64,000 nucleotides of DNA from Streptomyces flaveolus. Its GTDB lineage: Bacteria; Actinomycetota; Actinomycetes; Streptomycetales; Streptomycetaceae. Both the position numbers and the translations under genes were made by a program. Location: positions 1 to 64,000 of the forward strand of contig NZ_BMRV01000021.1 in NCBI RefSeq assembly GCF_014648815.1. Direction: 5' to 3'. Every line of letters begins with the position of its first letter. Position 1 is the stretch's first letter. The notes below the pieces were generated by a model. The model was not told where the DNA came from. It was given only the letters and a program-made list of their open reading frames with translations, and searched no databases. Shown here one piece after another: positions 16,346 through 26,231 of this stretch.

Positions 16346-16966
16346 GTGCGCTTTCGTCTGACCCCCAGGGAGACGAGCTTCTACGACATGTTCGCCGCGT
16401 CCGCGGACAACATTGTCACGGGCTCCAAGCTCCTGATGGAACTGCTCGGGGCGGACGCACCCGCCCGGGCCGAGATCGCAGAGCGTATGCGGGCCGCAGA
16501 ACACGCGGGTGACGACGCCACGCACGCGATCTTCCACCAGCTGAACTCCTCGTTCATCACGCCGTTCGACCGCGAGGACATCTACTCCCTCGCGTCGTCC
16601 CTCGACGACATCATGGACTTCATGGAGGAGGCCGTCGACCTGGTCGTCCTCTACAACGTCGAGGAACTGCCCAAGGGCGTCGACCAGCAGATCGAGGTGC
16701 TCGCCCGGGCCGCCGAGCTGACCGCCGAGGCCATGCCGAACCTGCGGACCATGGACAACCTCACCGAGTACTGGATCGAGGTCAACCGGCTGGAGAACCA
16801 GGCCGACCAGATCCACCGCAAGCTGCTCGCCCACCTCTTCAACGGCAAGTACGACGCCATGGAGGTGCTGAAGCTGAAGCAGATCGTGGACGTGCTGGAA
16901 GAGGCGGCGGACGCGTTCGAGCACGTGGCGAACACGGTGGAGACCATCGCCGTCAAGGAGTCCTGA
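16346..16966 (+). CDS. PhoU-like DUF47 protein, Pit accessory
   Basis: 206 residues, all helical, PhoU_div/DUF47 family. Acidic metal-binding patches include EHAGDDATHAIF and DREDIYSLASSLDDIMDFMEE, and the later VNRLENQADQIHRKLLAHLF repeats the same pattern. GTG 16346 follows GAGGACC. It lies 7 bp before pitH1, the usual DUF47-PiT pairing, and probably modulates the low-affinity phosphate permease. It has no PHO box that I can see; a possible -10 (TAGCAT, 16303-16308) lies upstream. Confidence 0.92.
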   Translation: MRFRLTPRETSFYDMFAASADNIVTGSKLLMELLGADAPARAEIAERMRAAEHAGDDATHAIFHQLNSSFITPFDREDIYSLASSLDDIMDFMEEAVDLVVLYNVEELPKGVDQQIEVLARAAELTAEAMPNLRTMDNLTEYWIEVNRLENQADQIHRKLLAHLFNGKYDAMEVLKLKQIVDVLEEAADAFEHVANTVETIAVKES

Positions 16967-16973
16967 CCCCTCC

Positions 16974-17972
16974 ATGGACACCTTCGCTCTGATCGTGACC
17001 ATCGGGGTCGCGCTCTTCTTCACGTACACCAACGGTTTCCACGACTCGGCGAACGCGATCGCGACGTCCGTGTCGACGCGGGCGCTGACCCCTCGGGCGG
17101 CGCTCGCGATGGCCGCCGTGATGAATCTCGCCGGCGCCTTTCTCGGCTCCGGGGTCGCCAAGACCGTCAGCGAGGGGCTGATCGAGACACCCGAGGGCTC
17201 CAAGGGGATGGGGATCCTTTTCGCGGCGCTGATCGGCGCCATCGTGTGGAACCTCATCACCTGGTACTTCGGCCTGCCCTCCTCGTCCTCGCACGCGCTG
17301 TTCGGCGGCATGGTGGGCGCGGCGCTGGCGGGCAGCACGACCGTGTACTGGCACGGAGTGGTCGACAAGATCGTCATCCCGATGTTCGTGTCGCCGGTGA
17401 TCGGTCTGGTCGTCGGTTACCTCGTCATGACGGGGATCATGTGGCTCTTCCGCCGGTCCAACCCGCACAAGGCGAAGCGCGGCTTCCGTATCGCGCAGAC
17501 GGTGTCGGCGGCGGGTATGGCGCTGGGCCACGGTCTGCAGGACGCGCAGAAGACCATGGGCATCGTGGTGATGGCGCTGGTCATCGCCGATGTCGAGGAC
17601 TACGGCGACCCGATCCCGGTGTGGGTGAAGATCGCTTGCGCGTTGATGCTGTCGCTCGGGACGTACGCCGGTGGCTGGCGGATCATGCGCACGCTGGGGC
17701 GGAAGATCATCGAGCTTGATCCGCCGCAGGGGTTCGCCGCGGAGACGACGGGGGCGTCGATCATGTTCGGGTCGGCGTTCCTGTTCCACGCGCCGATCTC
17801 GACGACGCATGTGATCACGTCGGCGATCATGGGTGTGGGGGCCACGAAGCGGGTGAACGCGGTGCGGTGGGGCGTCGCGAAGAACATCATCCTGGGCTGG
17901 TTCATCACGATGCCGGCGGCCGCGCTGGTGGCCGCGTGTTCGTACTGGCTGGTGGATCTGGCGTTCCTGTAG
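16974..17972 (+). CDS. pitH1: Low-affinity inorganic phosphate transporter PitH1
   Basis: 332 residues of the PiT family, with about ten membrane helices and the duplicated signature: FTYTNGFHDSANAIATSVST near the N-terminus and the second GFAAETTGASIMFGSAF/HAPISTTHVITSAIMGVG near the C-terminus. It couples phosphate or metal-phosphate uptake to the proton gradient. It is co-transcribed with the DUF47 gene. From memory the S. coelicolor equivalent is SCO4138. It converges on pstB across a bidirectional terminator, so both phosphate uptake routes sit back to back. Confidence 0.95.
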   Translation: MDTFALIVTIGVALFFTYTNGFHDSANAIATSVSTRALTPRAALAMAAVMNLAGAFLGSGVAKTVSEGLIETPEGSKGMGILFAALIGAIVWNLITWYFGLPSSSSHALFGGMVGAALAGSTTVYWHGVVDKIVIPMFVSPVIGLVVGYLVMTGIMWLFRRSNPHKAKRGFRIAQTVSAAGMALGHGLQDAQKTMGIVVMALVIADVEDYGDPIPVWVKIACALMLSLGTYAGGWRIMRTLGRKIIELDPPQGFAAETTGASIMFGSAFLFHAPISTTHVITSAIMGVGATKRVNAVRWGVAKNIILGWFITMPAAALVAACSYWLVDLAFL

Positions 17973-17993
17973 CGGCGTGCGCGCACAGGCGAT

Positions 17994-18022
17994 GGGCCCG
18001 CCCCCGTTCCGGGGGCGGGCCC
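17994..18022. terminator. Bidirectional terminator between pitH1 and pstB
   Basis: A perfect 12-bp stem (GGGCCCGCCCCC / GGGGGCGGGCCC) with a GTTCC loop lies between the convergent pitH1 and pstB genes. It has no long T tract, as is usual in streptomycetes. Confidence 0.85.
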
Positions 18023-18077
18023 TTGTGCGCCTCGCGGTGGCACCGCCATGCAGCACCGCGAGGGGATCGGATCCGGC

Positions 18078-18854
<777 letters not shown>

Positions 18855-18884
18855 GTGAATCACTGCTTCTTTCGGTCCGGGGCC

Positions 18885-19943
18885 TTAGCGACCGGTCTTC
18901 GGTGCCTTCCAGCGGGCGATGCCGCGGGCCACCAGGTTGAGGATCATGATGAACGCGATGAGCGTCAGGGCCGCCGCCCAGGCACGGTCGTACGCGGGGG
19001 CGGAGCCCGCGCTGTACTGCAGGTAGATGTACATCGGCAGCGACTCCTGCGGGTCCTGGAACGGATTCGCGTTGATGAAGTCGGTGCCCCAGACCAGCAG
19101 CAGCACGGGGGCCGTCTCGCCGGTGATGCGGGCGATGGCCAGCATGACGCCGGTGATGATGCCGCCGACCGACGTCGGCAGGACCACCTTCAGGATCGTG
19201 CGCCACTTCGGCACGCCGAGCGCCAGTGACGCCTCGCGCAGCTCGTTCGGGACGAGCTTGAGCATCTCCTCGGTGGAGCGGATGACCACGGGGATCATCA
19301 GGATGCACAGGGCGAACGAGCCGGCGACGCCGGACGGGCCCATGTCCAGGATGAGCACCCACAGGCTGAGGACGAACAGGCCCGCCACGATCGACGGGAT
19401 GCCCGTCATGACGTCGACGAAGAAGGTGACGGCCTTGGCGAGCCGGCCGCGGCCGTACTCGACCAGGTAGATCGCGGTGAGCACACCGATCGGCACGGAG
19501 AACAGGGTGGCGAGGCCGACCTGCTCCAGGGTGCCGAGGATGGCGTGGTAGATGCCGCCGCCGGGCTCGCTGTCGGCGACCACACCCATCGAGTGGCTGA
19601 GGAAGTAGCCGTCGAGGACCTTCACGCCCCGCTTGACCGTCTCCCAGATCAGGGAGAGCAGCGGGATCAGGGCCAGCAGGAACGCGACCCAGACCGTGCT
19701 GGTCGCCACCCGGTCCTTGGCCTGCCGGCCGCCCTCGACGCGGGCCGAGATGGCGTACGTGCCGCCGACGAAGAGGACCACGGCGATCAGGGCCCACTGG
19801 ATGCTGCTGTTCAGCCCGGCGACGGTGCTGATGCCGAGGCCCGCGGCGACCGAGCCGGCTGCGACCGCCCAGGGGAACCACTGGGGCAGGGTGGCGCCGC
19901 GCAGGGAGCTGCGGCTCTTGGGGGTAAGGGTTGCGTGGCTCAT
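18885..19943 (-). CDS. pstA: Phosphate ABC transporter permease PstA
   Basis: 352 residues. The ATG at 19943 overlaps the pstC stop by 4 bp. About six to eight membrane helices; two lie in an N-terminal extension (PWAVAAGSVAAGLG, WALIAVVLFVGGTYAI) before the usual core. The EAA loop, where PstB docks, is ELREASLALGVPKWRTILKV, and the family feature ARITGETAPVLLLVWG is present. It pairs with PstC to form the channel. Confidence 0.96.
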   Translation of the reverse strand: MSHATLTPKSRSSLRGATLPQWFPWAVAAGSVAAGLGISTVAGLNSSIQWALIAVVLFVGGTYAISARVEGGRQAKDRVATSTVWVAFLLALIPLLSLIWETVKRGVKVLDGYFLSHSMGVVADSEPGGGIYHAILGTLEQVGLATLFSVPIGVLTAIYLVEYGRGRLAKAVTFFVDVMTGIPSIVAGLFVLSLWVLILDMGPSGVAGSFALCILMIPVVIRSTEEMLKLVPNELREASLALGVPKWRTILKVVLPTSVGGIITGVMLAIARITGETAPVLLLVWGTDFINANPFQDPQESLPMYIYLQYSAGSAPAYDRAWAAALTLIAFIMILNLVARGIARWKAPKTGR

Positions 19944-20953
19944 GCGTTGGCCCCCGAGTACTCCTTGCGGCGGGCGATGATCATGCGCGCCGCGCCGTTG
20001 ACCAGCAGCGTGATGACGAAGAGCACCAGACCGGAGGCGATCAGCGCGTCCTGGCCCATCACGGTCGCCTCGTTGAACTTGCTGGCGATGTTCTGGGCGA
20101 AGGTGCCGCCGCCCGGGTCGAGCAGGCTGGCGTTGATGTCGAAGGTCGGCGAGAGCACCATGGCCACGGCCATCGTCTCGCCGAGCGCGCGCCCGAGGCC
20201 GAGCATCGAGGCGGAGATGACGCCGGAGCGGCCGAAGGGGATCACCGACATCCGGATGACCTCCCAGCGCGTCGCGCCGAGGGCCAGTGCGGCCTCCTCG
20301 TGCATGCGCGGGACCTGCCGGAAGACCTCGCGGCTGACGTTGGTGATGATCGGCAGGATCATGATCGCGAGCAGGACGCCCACGGTGAGCAGCGAGCGCG
20401 GCGCTCCGCCGTTCCACTCGAAGATGCCGGTCCAGCCGAGGTACTCGTCCAGCCAGCCGAAGAGCCCGTCCATGTGCGGCACCAGGAAGAGCGCGCCCCA
20501 CAGGCCGTAGACGATCGAGGGCACGGCGGCGAGCAGGTCGATCACGTACGCGATGGCGCCGCCCAGCTTGCGCGGCGCGTAGTGCGTGATGAACAGGGCG
20601 ATGCCGACCGAGACGGGGACCGCGATGGCCATGGCGATGATCGACGACACGACGGTGCCGAAGGCCAGGACCGCGATGCCGAACTCCGCGGGGTCGCCGC
20701 TCGGGTTCCAGTCGAAGCTGGTGAAGAAGTTGGCCTCGTCCTTGCTGATCGCGAGGGAGGCGCGGTACGTGAGGAAGGCCGCGATGGCGGCCATGATGAC
20801 CAGCACCAGGATGCCGGACCCGCGGGAGAGCCCGACGAAGATCCGGTCGCCGGGCCGGGTGGCGCCGCGTGCGGCCCGCCTGTCCTCGGGGCCCGGGGGC
20901 TGTTGGGGTACGGGGGCTGCTGCTGGCTTCTGGGGATCAGTGGATATGTCCAT
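19940..20953 (-). CDS. pstC: Phosphate ABC transporter permease PstC
   Basis: About 337 residues from ATG 20953 (MDISTDPQKPAAA), preceded by GGAGAACCCG. Open frame further upstream is ignored because it is Arg-rich non-coding sequence. Six membrane helices, the EAA loop RMHEEAALALGATRWEVIRM and the PstC feature GLGRALGETMAVAMVL are visible. A Pro-rich cytoplasmic N-terminus of about 45 residues precedes the first helix. The gene starts 128 bp after pstS, a spacing where S. coelicolor-type pst operons often have partial transcript attenuation. Nothing definite is visible in that gap. Confidence 0.96.
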   Translation of the reverse strand: MDISTDPQKPAAAPVPQQPPGPEDRRAARGATRPGDRIFVGLSRGSGILVLVIMAAIAAFLTYRASLAISKDEANFFTSFDWNPSGDPAEFGIAVLAFGTVVSSIIAMAIAVPVSVGIALFITHYAPRKLGGAIAYVIDLLAAVPSIVYGLWGALFLVPHMDGLFGWLDEYLGWTGIFEWNGGAPRSLLTVGVLLAIMILPIITNVSREVFRQVPRMHEEAALALGATRWEVIRMSVIPFGRSGVISASMLGLGRALGETMAVAMVLSPTFDINASLLDPGGGTFAQNIASKFNEATVMGQDALIASGLVLFVITLLVNGAARMIIARRKEYSGANA

Positions 20954-21080
20954 CGGGTTCTCCGGTCTGCGGAGCCGTCGTACGCGGCGGCTCGGGCGGA
21001 GCCGTCCGTGCGGGGGCTCCTGGCGGCGGTGCACCGGACGGTGCGGTCCGGCCCCGGGCAGGGACCGGACCGCACTCGGG

Positions 21081-22211
21081 TCAGCTCAGGCTCGCGATGT
21101 TCTCGCGGACCTTGGTGATGATCTCGGCGGGCATCGGGGCGTAGCCGGCGTCCGCCAGCAGGCCCTGGCCGTCCTCCGAGGCGATGTAGTTCAGGAAGGA
21201 CTTGGTGGCGGGCAGGGTCTCCGCCTTGTTGCCCTTGTCGCAGGCGATCTCGTAGGTCACGAGGACGATCGGGTAGGCACCGTCGGCGGTCGGCGTGTAG
21301 TCCAGCTCCAGCGCGAGGTCCTTGCCGGTGCCGACGACCTTGGCCGCGCCGATGGCGGCGGTGGCGTTGTCGACGGTGGCCTTGACCGGCTCGGCGGCCT
21401 CGGTCTTCACGTCGACCGTCTTGATGCCGTCCTTGGCGTACGACAGCTCGAAGTACGAGATGGCGCCGGACGTCTGCTTCACCTGCGCGGCCAGACCGGA
21501 GGAGCCCTGCGCGGACTGGCCGCCCTTGGCCTCCCAGGACTTGCCCGGCTCGTACGTCCAGTCCTTCGGCGCGGCGGCCTTCAGGTACTTGGTGAAGTTG
21601 TCCGTGGTGCCGGACTCGTCGGAGCGGTGGAACGCCTGGATCTTGAGGTCGGGGAGCTTGGCGCCGGGGTTGAGCTTGGCGATCGCCGGGTCGTTCCAGT
21701 TGGAGATCTTGCTGTCGAAGATCTTCGCGAGCGTCGGGGCGTCCAGGACGAGCGTGTCGACGCCGGGGACGTTGAAGCCGACGGCGATCGGGCCGCCGAC
21801 CATCGGCAGGTCGATGGCCTGGCCGTCCTTGCAGACCTTCTTCGACGCCTCGATCTCGTCGGGCTTCAGCGCGGAGTCCGAACCGGCGAACGCGGTCTGG
21901 CCCTGTGTGAACGCGGTGATGCCCGCGCCGGAACCGGTCGGGTTGTAGTTGATCTGCACGCTCTTGCAGGCCGCGACGTACTGCTTGACCCAGGCGTCGA
22001 TGGCGTTCTTCTGGGCCGAGGAGCCGGAGGCCTGGAGCTGGCCCTTGGCGTCGTCGCACTTGATGTTGCCGGCCTGCGTGCTGGCGGAGGAGTCGCCGCC
22101 GTTGCTGTTTCCGCCGGTGTCGTCGGAGCCGCACGCCGTGAGGGCCAGGGCGCCGGAGACGGCGAGAGCACCGAGAGCGAGGGCCCGCCGGTTCATGCGC
22201 TGAAGCTTCAC
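21081..22211 (-). CDS. pstS: Phosphate-binding lipoprotein PstS
   Basis: 376 residues from GTG 22211. A signal peptide ends in the lipobox LTACGSD, followed by a Gly/Ser/Asn linker and the PBP-like domain: GSSAQKNAIDAWV, PTGSGAGITAF, FAGSDSALKPDEI and HRSDESGTTDNFTKYL, which hold the phosphate-binding Ser/Thr/Arg/Asp residues. It captures phosphate outside the membrane for PstCAB. PstS is normally the most strongly PhoP-activated gene in streptomycetes, and the PHO box 79 bp upstream supports that here. Confidence 0.97.
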   Translation of the reverse strand: MKLQRMNRRALALGALAVSGALALTACGSDDTGGNSNGGDSSASTQAGNIKCDDAKGQLQASGSSAQKNAIDAWVKQYVAACKSVQINYNPTGSGAGITAFTQGQTAFAGSDSALKPDEIEASKKVCKDGQAIDLPMVGGPIAVGFNVPGVDTLVLDAPTLAKIFDSKISNWNDPAIAKLNPGAKLPDLKIQAFHRSDESGTTDNFTKYLKAAAPKDWTYEPGKSWEAKGGQSAQGSSGLAAQVKQTSGAISYFELSYAKDGIKTVDVKTEAAEPVKATVDNATAAIGAAKVVGTGKDLALELDYTPTADGAYPIVLVTYEIACDKGNKAETLPATKSFLNYIASEDGQGLLADAGYAPMPAEIITKVRENIASLS

Positions 22212-22289
22212 TTGAGGGAGTTCCTTCCAGGAGCCGCCGTCCTGAATCCGGCGGCGTGCGAGGACTGTCTACGGCCGAAATTAGGCAGA

Positions 22290-22333
22290 ACAGGTGAAGC
22301 CGCCGATGGGCGTGAATGAACGAGGGGTGAACC
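22290..22333 (-). promoter_or_regulatory. PHO box (PhoP operator) of pstSCAB
   Basis: Read on the minus strand there are four contiguous 11-bp units: GGTTCACCCCT, CGTTCATTCAC, GCCCATCGGCG and GCTTCACCTGT. Three match the GTTCACC-type PhoP direct-repeat consensus; the third is degenerate. The position, 79-122 bp before the pstS start, and the strict 11-bp phase fit the PhoP operators described for S. coelicolor. Confidence 0.9.
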
Positions 22334-22395
22334 CCTGTGGACGGTGCGGTGAGGTCACGGAATGCTTACGCCGATGACACGGCGCGGTCTCCCGG

Positions 22396-22839
22396 TCATC
22401 CGTCGTACGGAGCGTCCCCCTGTGGGCGCAGCGCGGCCGGGAGGGCGTCGACGAGGGCCCGGTCCCTGGGCTGGGTGAGACGGGCCCGGGCGGCCGGGAC
22501 CGGCAGCCAGAGGATGCGGTCGACCTCGTCGTTCGGCGTGAAACCGCCCGAGACGGCCTCCGCCGCCCAGTACCGGACCTCCTTGGGGCGGCCGTCCGCC
22601 GGGTAGCGCACGGTGGGCAGCTCGATGCCGGGCGACGCGGTGTACCCCGTCTCCTCCGCCACCTCGCGCAGGGCACCGGCGAGCGGGTCCTCCCCGCGCA
22701 GCAGCTTGCCCTTGGGGTGCGACCAGTCGTCGTACTTCGGCCGGTGGACCAGGCAGAGCTGCGGCTCGCCGGTGCCCGGGGCGCGGCGCCACAGCACGCA
22801 GCCGGCCGCGCGGACGGTGGTGTCCTCGGGAGTGCTCAT
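22396..22839 (-). CDS. NUDIX hydrolase, polyphosphate-cluster member
   Basis: 147 residues from ATG 22839. The NUDIX box reads GKLLRGEDPLAGALREVAEE followed by TGY, with the catalytic REVAEE core. A KYDDWSHPKGKL segment before it is typical of MutT1/diadenosine-polyphosphate hydrolases (compare mycobacterial MutT1, which has an extra histidine phosphatase domain not present here). It lies 26 bp after the CHAD gene in a ppk-CHAD-NUDIX operon, suggesting cleavage of a nucleoside polyphosphate or inositol/polyphosphate compound. The exact substrate is unknown. Confidence 0.88.
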   Translation of the reverse strand: MSTPEDTTVRAAGCVLWRRAPGTGEPQLCLVHRPKYDDWSHPKGKLLRGEDPLAGALREVAEETGYTASPGIELPTVRYPADGRPKEVRYWAAEAVSGGFTPNDEVDRILWLPVPAARARLTQPRDRALVDALPAALRPQGDAPYDG

Positions 22840-22864
22840 GCGGGGCTCGCCGTCCCTTCGCGGG

Positions 22865-24010
22865 TCACTGCGCCGGCGCCGGGCGGACGCCTCTGTGCTG
22901 CCAGTCGTGCTGGAACGCGTACCGTGCCGCCTCCACCTCGTGGCGCTGGTCGGCGTGCAGCACGCCGAGCGCGTACGCCGTCGCCGGGGCGATGCGGGGC
23001 GTGCGGGCGGCCTGGGCCGCCGCGGCGGCGGCCTCCGACGCGTCGCGGTGGCGGTCGAGGGCCTCGCCCGCGGTGAGCAGGCGCGCGTCCTCACCCCCGG
23101 GGCCGCCCTCGCCGGCCAGCACCTCGCGGGCGTACCGGTGCAGGCGCAGCAGCAGGCGTACCTGGTGCCAAGGGGCGTCCTGCGGGTGAGGTGCCGGGTC
23201 CGGGGACAGGCCGTGGATCAGCGCCTCCGCGTTGTACGGGTGGCCCGCGGTGACCAGGGGCAGGGCCGCCACCGCGTCGGCGAGGCGGCCCTCCGCCGCT
23301 CCGGCCAGCGAGCGGAGGTCGGCGGTGACGTCGGCGGTCGCCCGCAGGGGCACCTCGCTGGCCAGTAACGCGACCTTGTCGGCGACCGCGTGGAAGCGGC
23401 TGCTGCCCAGGGCCTGCAAGGCGGTGGAGTGGGCCCGGGTGCGGGCCAGGGTCAGCTGGCGGTCGAGCAGGGCGCCCGCCTTGGCCGCGCCCACGGTGAG
23501 GTTGCCGCGGTCCGGGGGCGCGGGGGCCGCAGGGGGTGCCGGGAGGGTGGCGGACACGGCAGCGGCCGCCACCTGCCGGCGGGCCGGGAACGCCGACGAG
23601 CCGGACAGGCGGTGCAGCGCCTGGAGCAGGCGTTCCAGGCGCGAGGCGTACGCGTGCTCCAGAGCCAGCGTGCCGGACAGCCAGGCCAACTCGGGGCGCA
23701 TGCCCTCCGCCCAGTCGGCGTCGAGCAGCGGCTGGTAGGTGTGCAGGGTGCCGCTGAGACGGCGGGCCGCGCGGCGCAGGGCGCGGGCCGCGTCCACCGG
23801 GCCCGCGGAGCCGTCGCCCACGCCGGACGAACCGTTCGCGCCCGCGCCCGACTCGCGGTGCAGGCGCAGGGCGCGGAGGAACTCCGTGGCCTGGGCACGG
23901 AGGTAGCCCGCGAGGGCTTCCGCGGGAACCGGTCCGGCCGAGCTCGCCGGTTCGGCCCGTTCGGCCGGCTCGGCCAGGCGGTTCGTCGGGTCAAGGTGTT
24001 GCTGTGCCAC
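22865..24010 (-). CDS. CHAD-domain protein
   Basis: 381 residues from GTG 24010. It overlaps the ppk stop by 20 bp. The CHAD domain (conserved histidine alpha-helical) covers most of the protein after residue 30, with basic helices ARALRRAARRLSGTLHTYQP, YASRLERLLQALHRL and LLRLHRYAREVL and a final HADQRHEVEAARYAFQHDW. CHAD proteins bind inorganic polyphosphate through Arg/Lys/His clusters and localise to polyP granules (family knowledge). The operon position behind ppk fits that role. The N-terminus is Ala/Glu-rich and probably disordered. Confidence 0.9.
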   Translation of the reverse strand: MAQQHLDPTNRLAEPAERAEPASSAGPVPAEALAGYLRAQATEFLRALRLHRESGAGANGSSGVGDGSAGPVDAARALRRAARRLSGTLHTYQPLLDADWAEGMRPELAWLSGTLALEHAYASRLERLLQALHRLSGSSAFPARRQVAAAAVSATLPAPPAAPAPPDRGNLTVGAAKAGALLDRQLTLARTRAHSTALQALGSSRFHAVADKVALLASEVPLRATADVTADLRSLAGAAEGRLADAVAALPLVTAGHPYNAEALIHGLSPDPAPHPQDAPWHQVRLLLRLHRYAREVLAGEGGPGGEDARLLTAGEALDRHRDASEAAAAAAQAARTPRIAPATAYALGVLHADQRHEVEAARYAFQHDWQHRGVRPAPAQ

Positions 24011-26231
24011 GCCGGCGCCTCCGGGCGTCTATGAGCATCTCCTGGACGTTGCGCAGGGGCTGGCCGTCCGCGTCGGTCGCGTGCCGGGTCCACTCGCCGT
24101 CCGGCCCGAGGTGCCAGGAGGCGGTGCCGTCGGACATGCCGGTCTCGAGGAACCGGTTCAGGGCCGCCCGGTGGGCCGGGTCGGTGACCCGGACGAGCGC
24201 CTCGATACGGCGGTCGAGGTTGCGGTGCATCATGTCGGCGCTGCCGAACCAGACCTCGGGCTCACCGCCGTTGCCGAAGGCGAAGACGCGCGAGTGCTCG
24301 AGGAAGCGGCCGAGGACGGAACGGACCCGGATGTTCTCCGACAGGCCCGCCACGCCCGGGCGCAGCGCGCAGATGCCGCGCACCCACACGTCGACCGGGA
24401 CGCCCGCCTGGGACGCGCGGTAGCAGGCGTCGATGACGGCCTCGTCGACCATCGAGTTGACCTTGATGCGGATGTGCGCGGGGCGGCCGGCGCGGTGGTG
24501 CTGGACCTCCTTGTGGATACGGGAGACCAGGCCGTCGCGCAGGGACTTGGGCGCGACGAGCAGGCGGCGGTAGGTCTCGCGGCGGGAGTAGCCGGAGAGG
24601 CGGTTGAACAGGTCGGAGAGGTCCGCGCCGACCTGCGGGTCCGCGGTGAGCAGGCCGAGGTCCTCGTAGAGGCGGGCCGTCTTCGGGTGGTAGTTGCCCG
24701 TGCCCACGTGGCTGTAGCGGCGCAGGGTGTCGCCCTCCTGCCGGACGACCAGGGACAGCTTGCAGTGGGTCTTCAGACCGACCAGCCCGTAGACGACGTG
24801 GCAGCCGGCCTCCTCCAGCTTGCGGGCCCACTTGATGTTGGCGTGCTCGTCGAAGCGGGCCTTGATCTCGACCAGGACGAGGACCTGCTTGCCGGACTCG
24901 GCCGCGTCGATGAGCGCGTCGACTATCGGGGAGTCGCCGGAGGTGCGGTACAGCGTCTGCTTGATCGCGAGGACGTCCGGGTCGGCCGCCGCCTGCTCCA
25001 GGAAGGCCTGCACGGAGGTGGAGAAGGAGTCGTACGGGTGGTGGAGCAGGACGTCGCGGCTGCGCAGGGCGGCGAAGACGTCCGGCGCCGAGGCGGACTC
25101 GACCTCGGCGAGGTCGCGGTGGGTGCCGGCGACGAACTTCTGGTACTTCAGCTCCGGGCGGTCGATGCTGTGGATGCGGAAGAGGCCGGTGAGGTCCAGG
25201 GGACCGGGCAGGGGGTAGACCTCCGCCTCGCCGATCTTCAGTTCGCGGACGAGGAGGTCCAGGACCTCCCGGTCGACGGACTCCTCCACCTCCAGGCGGA
25301 CCGGCGGGCCGAAGCGGCGCCGCATGAGCTCCTTCTCGAGCGCCTGGAGGAGGTTCTCGGCGTCGTCCTCCTCGACCTCCAGGTCCTCGTTGCGGGTGAG
25401 GCGGAAGGCGTGGTGCTCCAGGACCTCCATGCCGGGGAACAGCTCTTCGAGGTGGGCGGCGATGACGTCCTCGATGGGGACGTAGCGGCCGGGGGACGCT
25501 TCGAGGAAGCGGGACAGCAGCGGGGGGACCTTGACGCGGGCGAAGTGGCGGTGGCCCGTGACGGGGTTGCGGACGACGACCGCGAGATTGAGGGAGAGGC
25601 CCGAGATGTACGGGAAGGGGTGCGCCGGGTCGACGGCGAGGGGGGTGAGGACCGGGAAGATCTGGTGCCGGAAGAGGGTGAAGAGGCGGGCCTGCTCCTT
25701 CTCGGCCAGCTCGCTCCAGCGGACCAGGTGGATGCCCTCCTCGGCCAGGGCCGGGGCGACGTCCTCGTGGAAGCAGGCGGCGTGCCGGGCCATGAGTTCG
25801 CGGGAACGGGCCCAGATCATCTCCAGCACCTCGCGGGGCTGGAGGCCGGAGGCGGAGCGGGTGGCCACACCGGTCGCGATGCGGCGCTTCAGGCCGGCGA
25901 CGCGGACCATGAAGAACTCGTCCAGGTTGCTGGCGAAGATCGCGAGGAAGTTGGCCCGCTCCAGGAGCGGGGTGTTCGGGTCCTCGGCGAGTTCGAGGAC
26001 GCGCTCGTTGAACGCGAGCCAGCTGCGTTCACGGTCCAGGAAGCGGCCCTGGGGCAGCTGGGCGCCACCGGCCTGGGACGCCTCCGACTCCTCGTACGCG
26101 TCCAGGTCTGCGTCGATGTCGGGCTCCAGATCGGACACCGTGGCGGCCACGGTGTGCGGGCGGTGCGCGGCGATGGAGCCCACGGAGGGCTGCGAGTGCT
26201 GGACCTCGGCCTGGGTGTTCGGCTGCCTCAT
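23991..26231 (-). CDS. ppk: Polyphosphate kinase PPK1
   Basis: 746 residues from ATG 26231; an in-frame ATG at 26315 would add 28. The order is PPK N domain (FLDRERSWLAFNERVLELA), middle domain (PPVRLEVEESVDREVLDLL), and C1/C2 domains with the autophosphorylated His in SHVGTGNYHPKTARLYED and a second essential His in LEHSRVFAFGNGGEPEVWF. It reversibly makes polyphosphate from ATP. In S. lividans ppk is repressed or activated with phosphate status and affects antibiotic production (recalled). Upstream, GCTTCATTCGG at 26312-26322 resembles one PhoP repeat, but I see no full box. Confidence 0.95.
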   Translation of the reverse strand: MRQPNTQAEVQHSQPSVGSIAAHRPHTVAATVSDLEPDIDADLDAYEESEASQAGGAQLPQGRFLDRERSWLAFNERVLELAEDPNTPLLERANFLAIFASNLDEFFMVRVAGLKRRIATGVATRSASGLQPREVLEMIWARSRELMARHAACFHEDVAPALAEEGIHLVRWSELAEKEQARLFTLFRHQIFPVLTPLAVDPAHPFPYISGLSLNLAVVVRNPVTGHRHFARVKVPPLLSRFLEASPGRYVPIEDVIAAHLEELFPGMEVLEHHAFRLTRNEDLEVEEDDAENLLQALEKELMRRRFGPPVRLEVEESVDREVLDLLVRELKIGEAEVYPLPGPLDLTGLFRIHSIDRPELKYQKFVAGTHRDLAEVESASAPDVFAALRSRDVLLHHPYDSFSTSVQAFLEQAAADPDVLAIKQTLYRTSGDSPIVDALIDAAESGKQVLVLVEIKARFDEHANIKWARKLEEAGCHVVYGLVGLKTHCKLSLVVRQEGDTLRRYSHVGTGNYHPKTARLYEDLGLLTADPQVGADLSDLFNRLSGYSRRETYRRLLVAPKSLRDGLVSRIHKEVQHHRAGRPAHIRIKVNSMVDEAVIDACYRASQAGVPVDVWVRGICALRPGVAGLSENIRVRSVLGRFLEHSRVFAFGNGGEPEVWFGSADMMHRNLDRRIEALVRVTDPAHRAALNRFLETGMSDGTASWHLGPDGEWTRHATDADGQPLRNVQEMLIDARRRRRGTATP

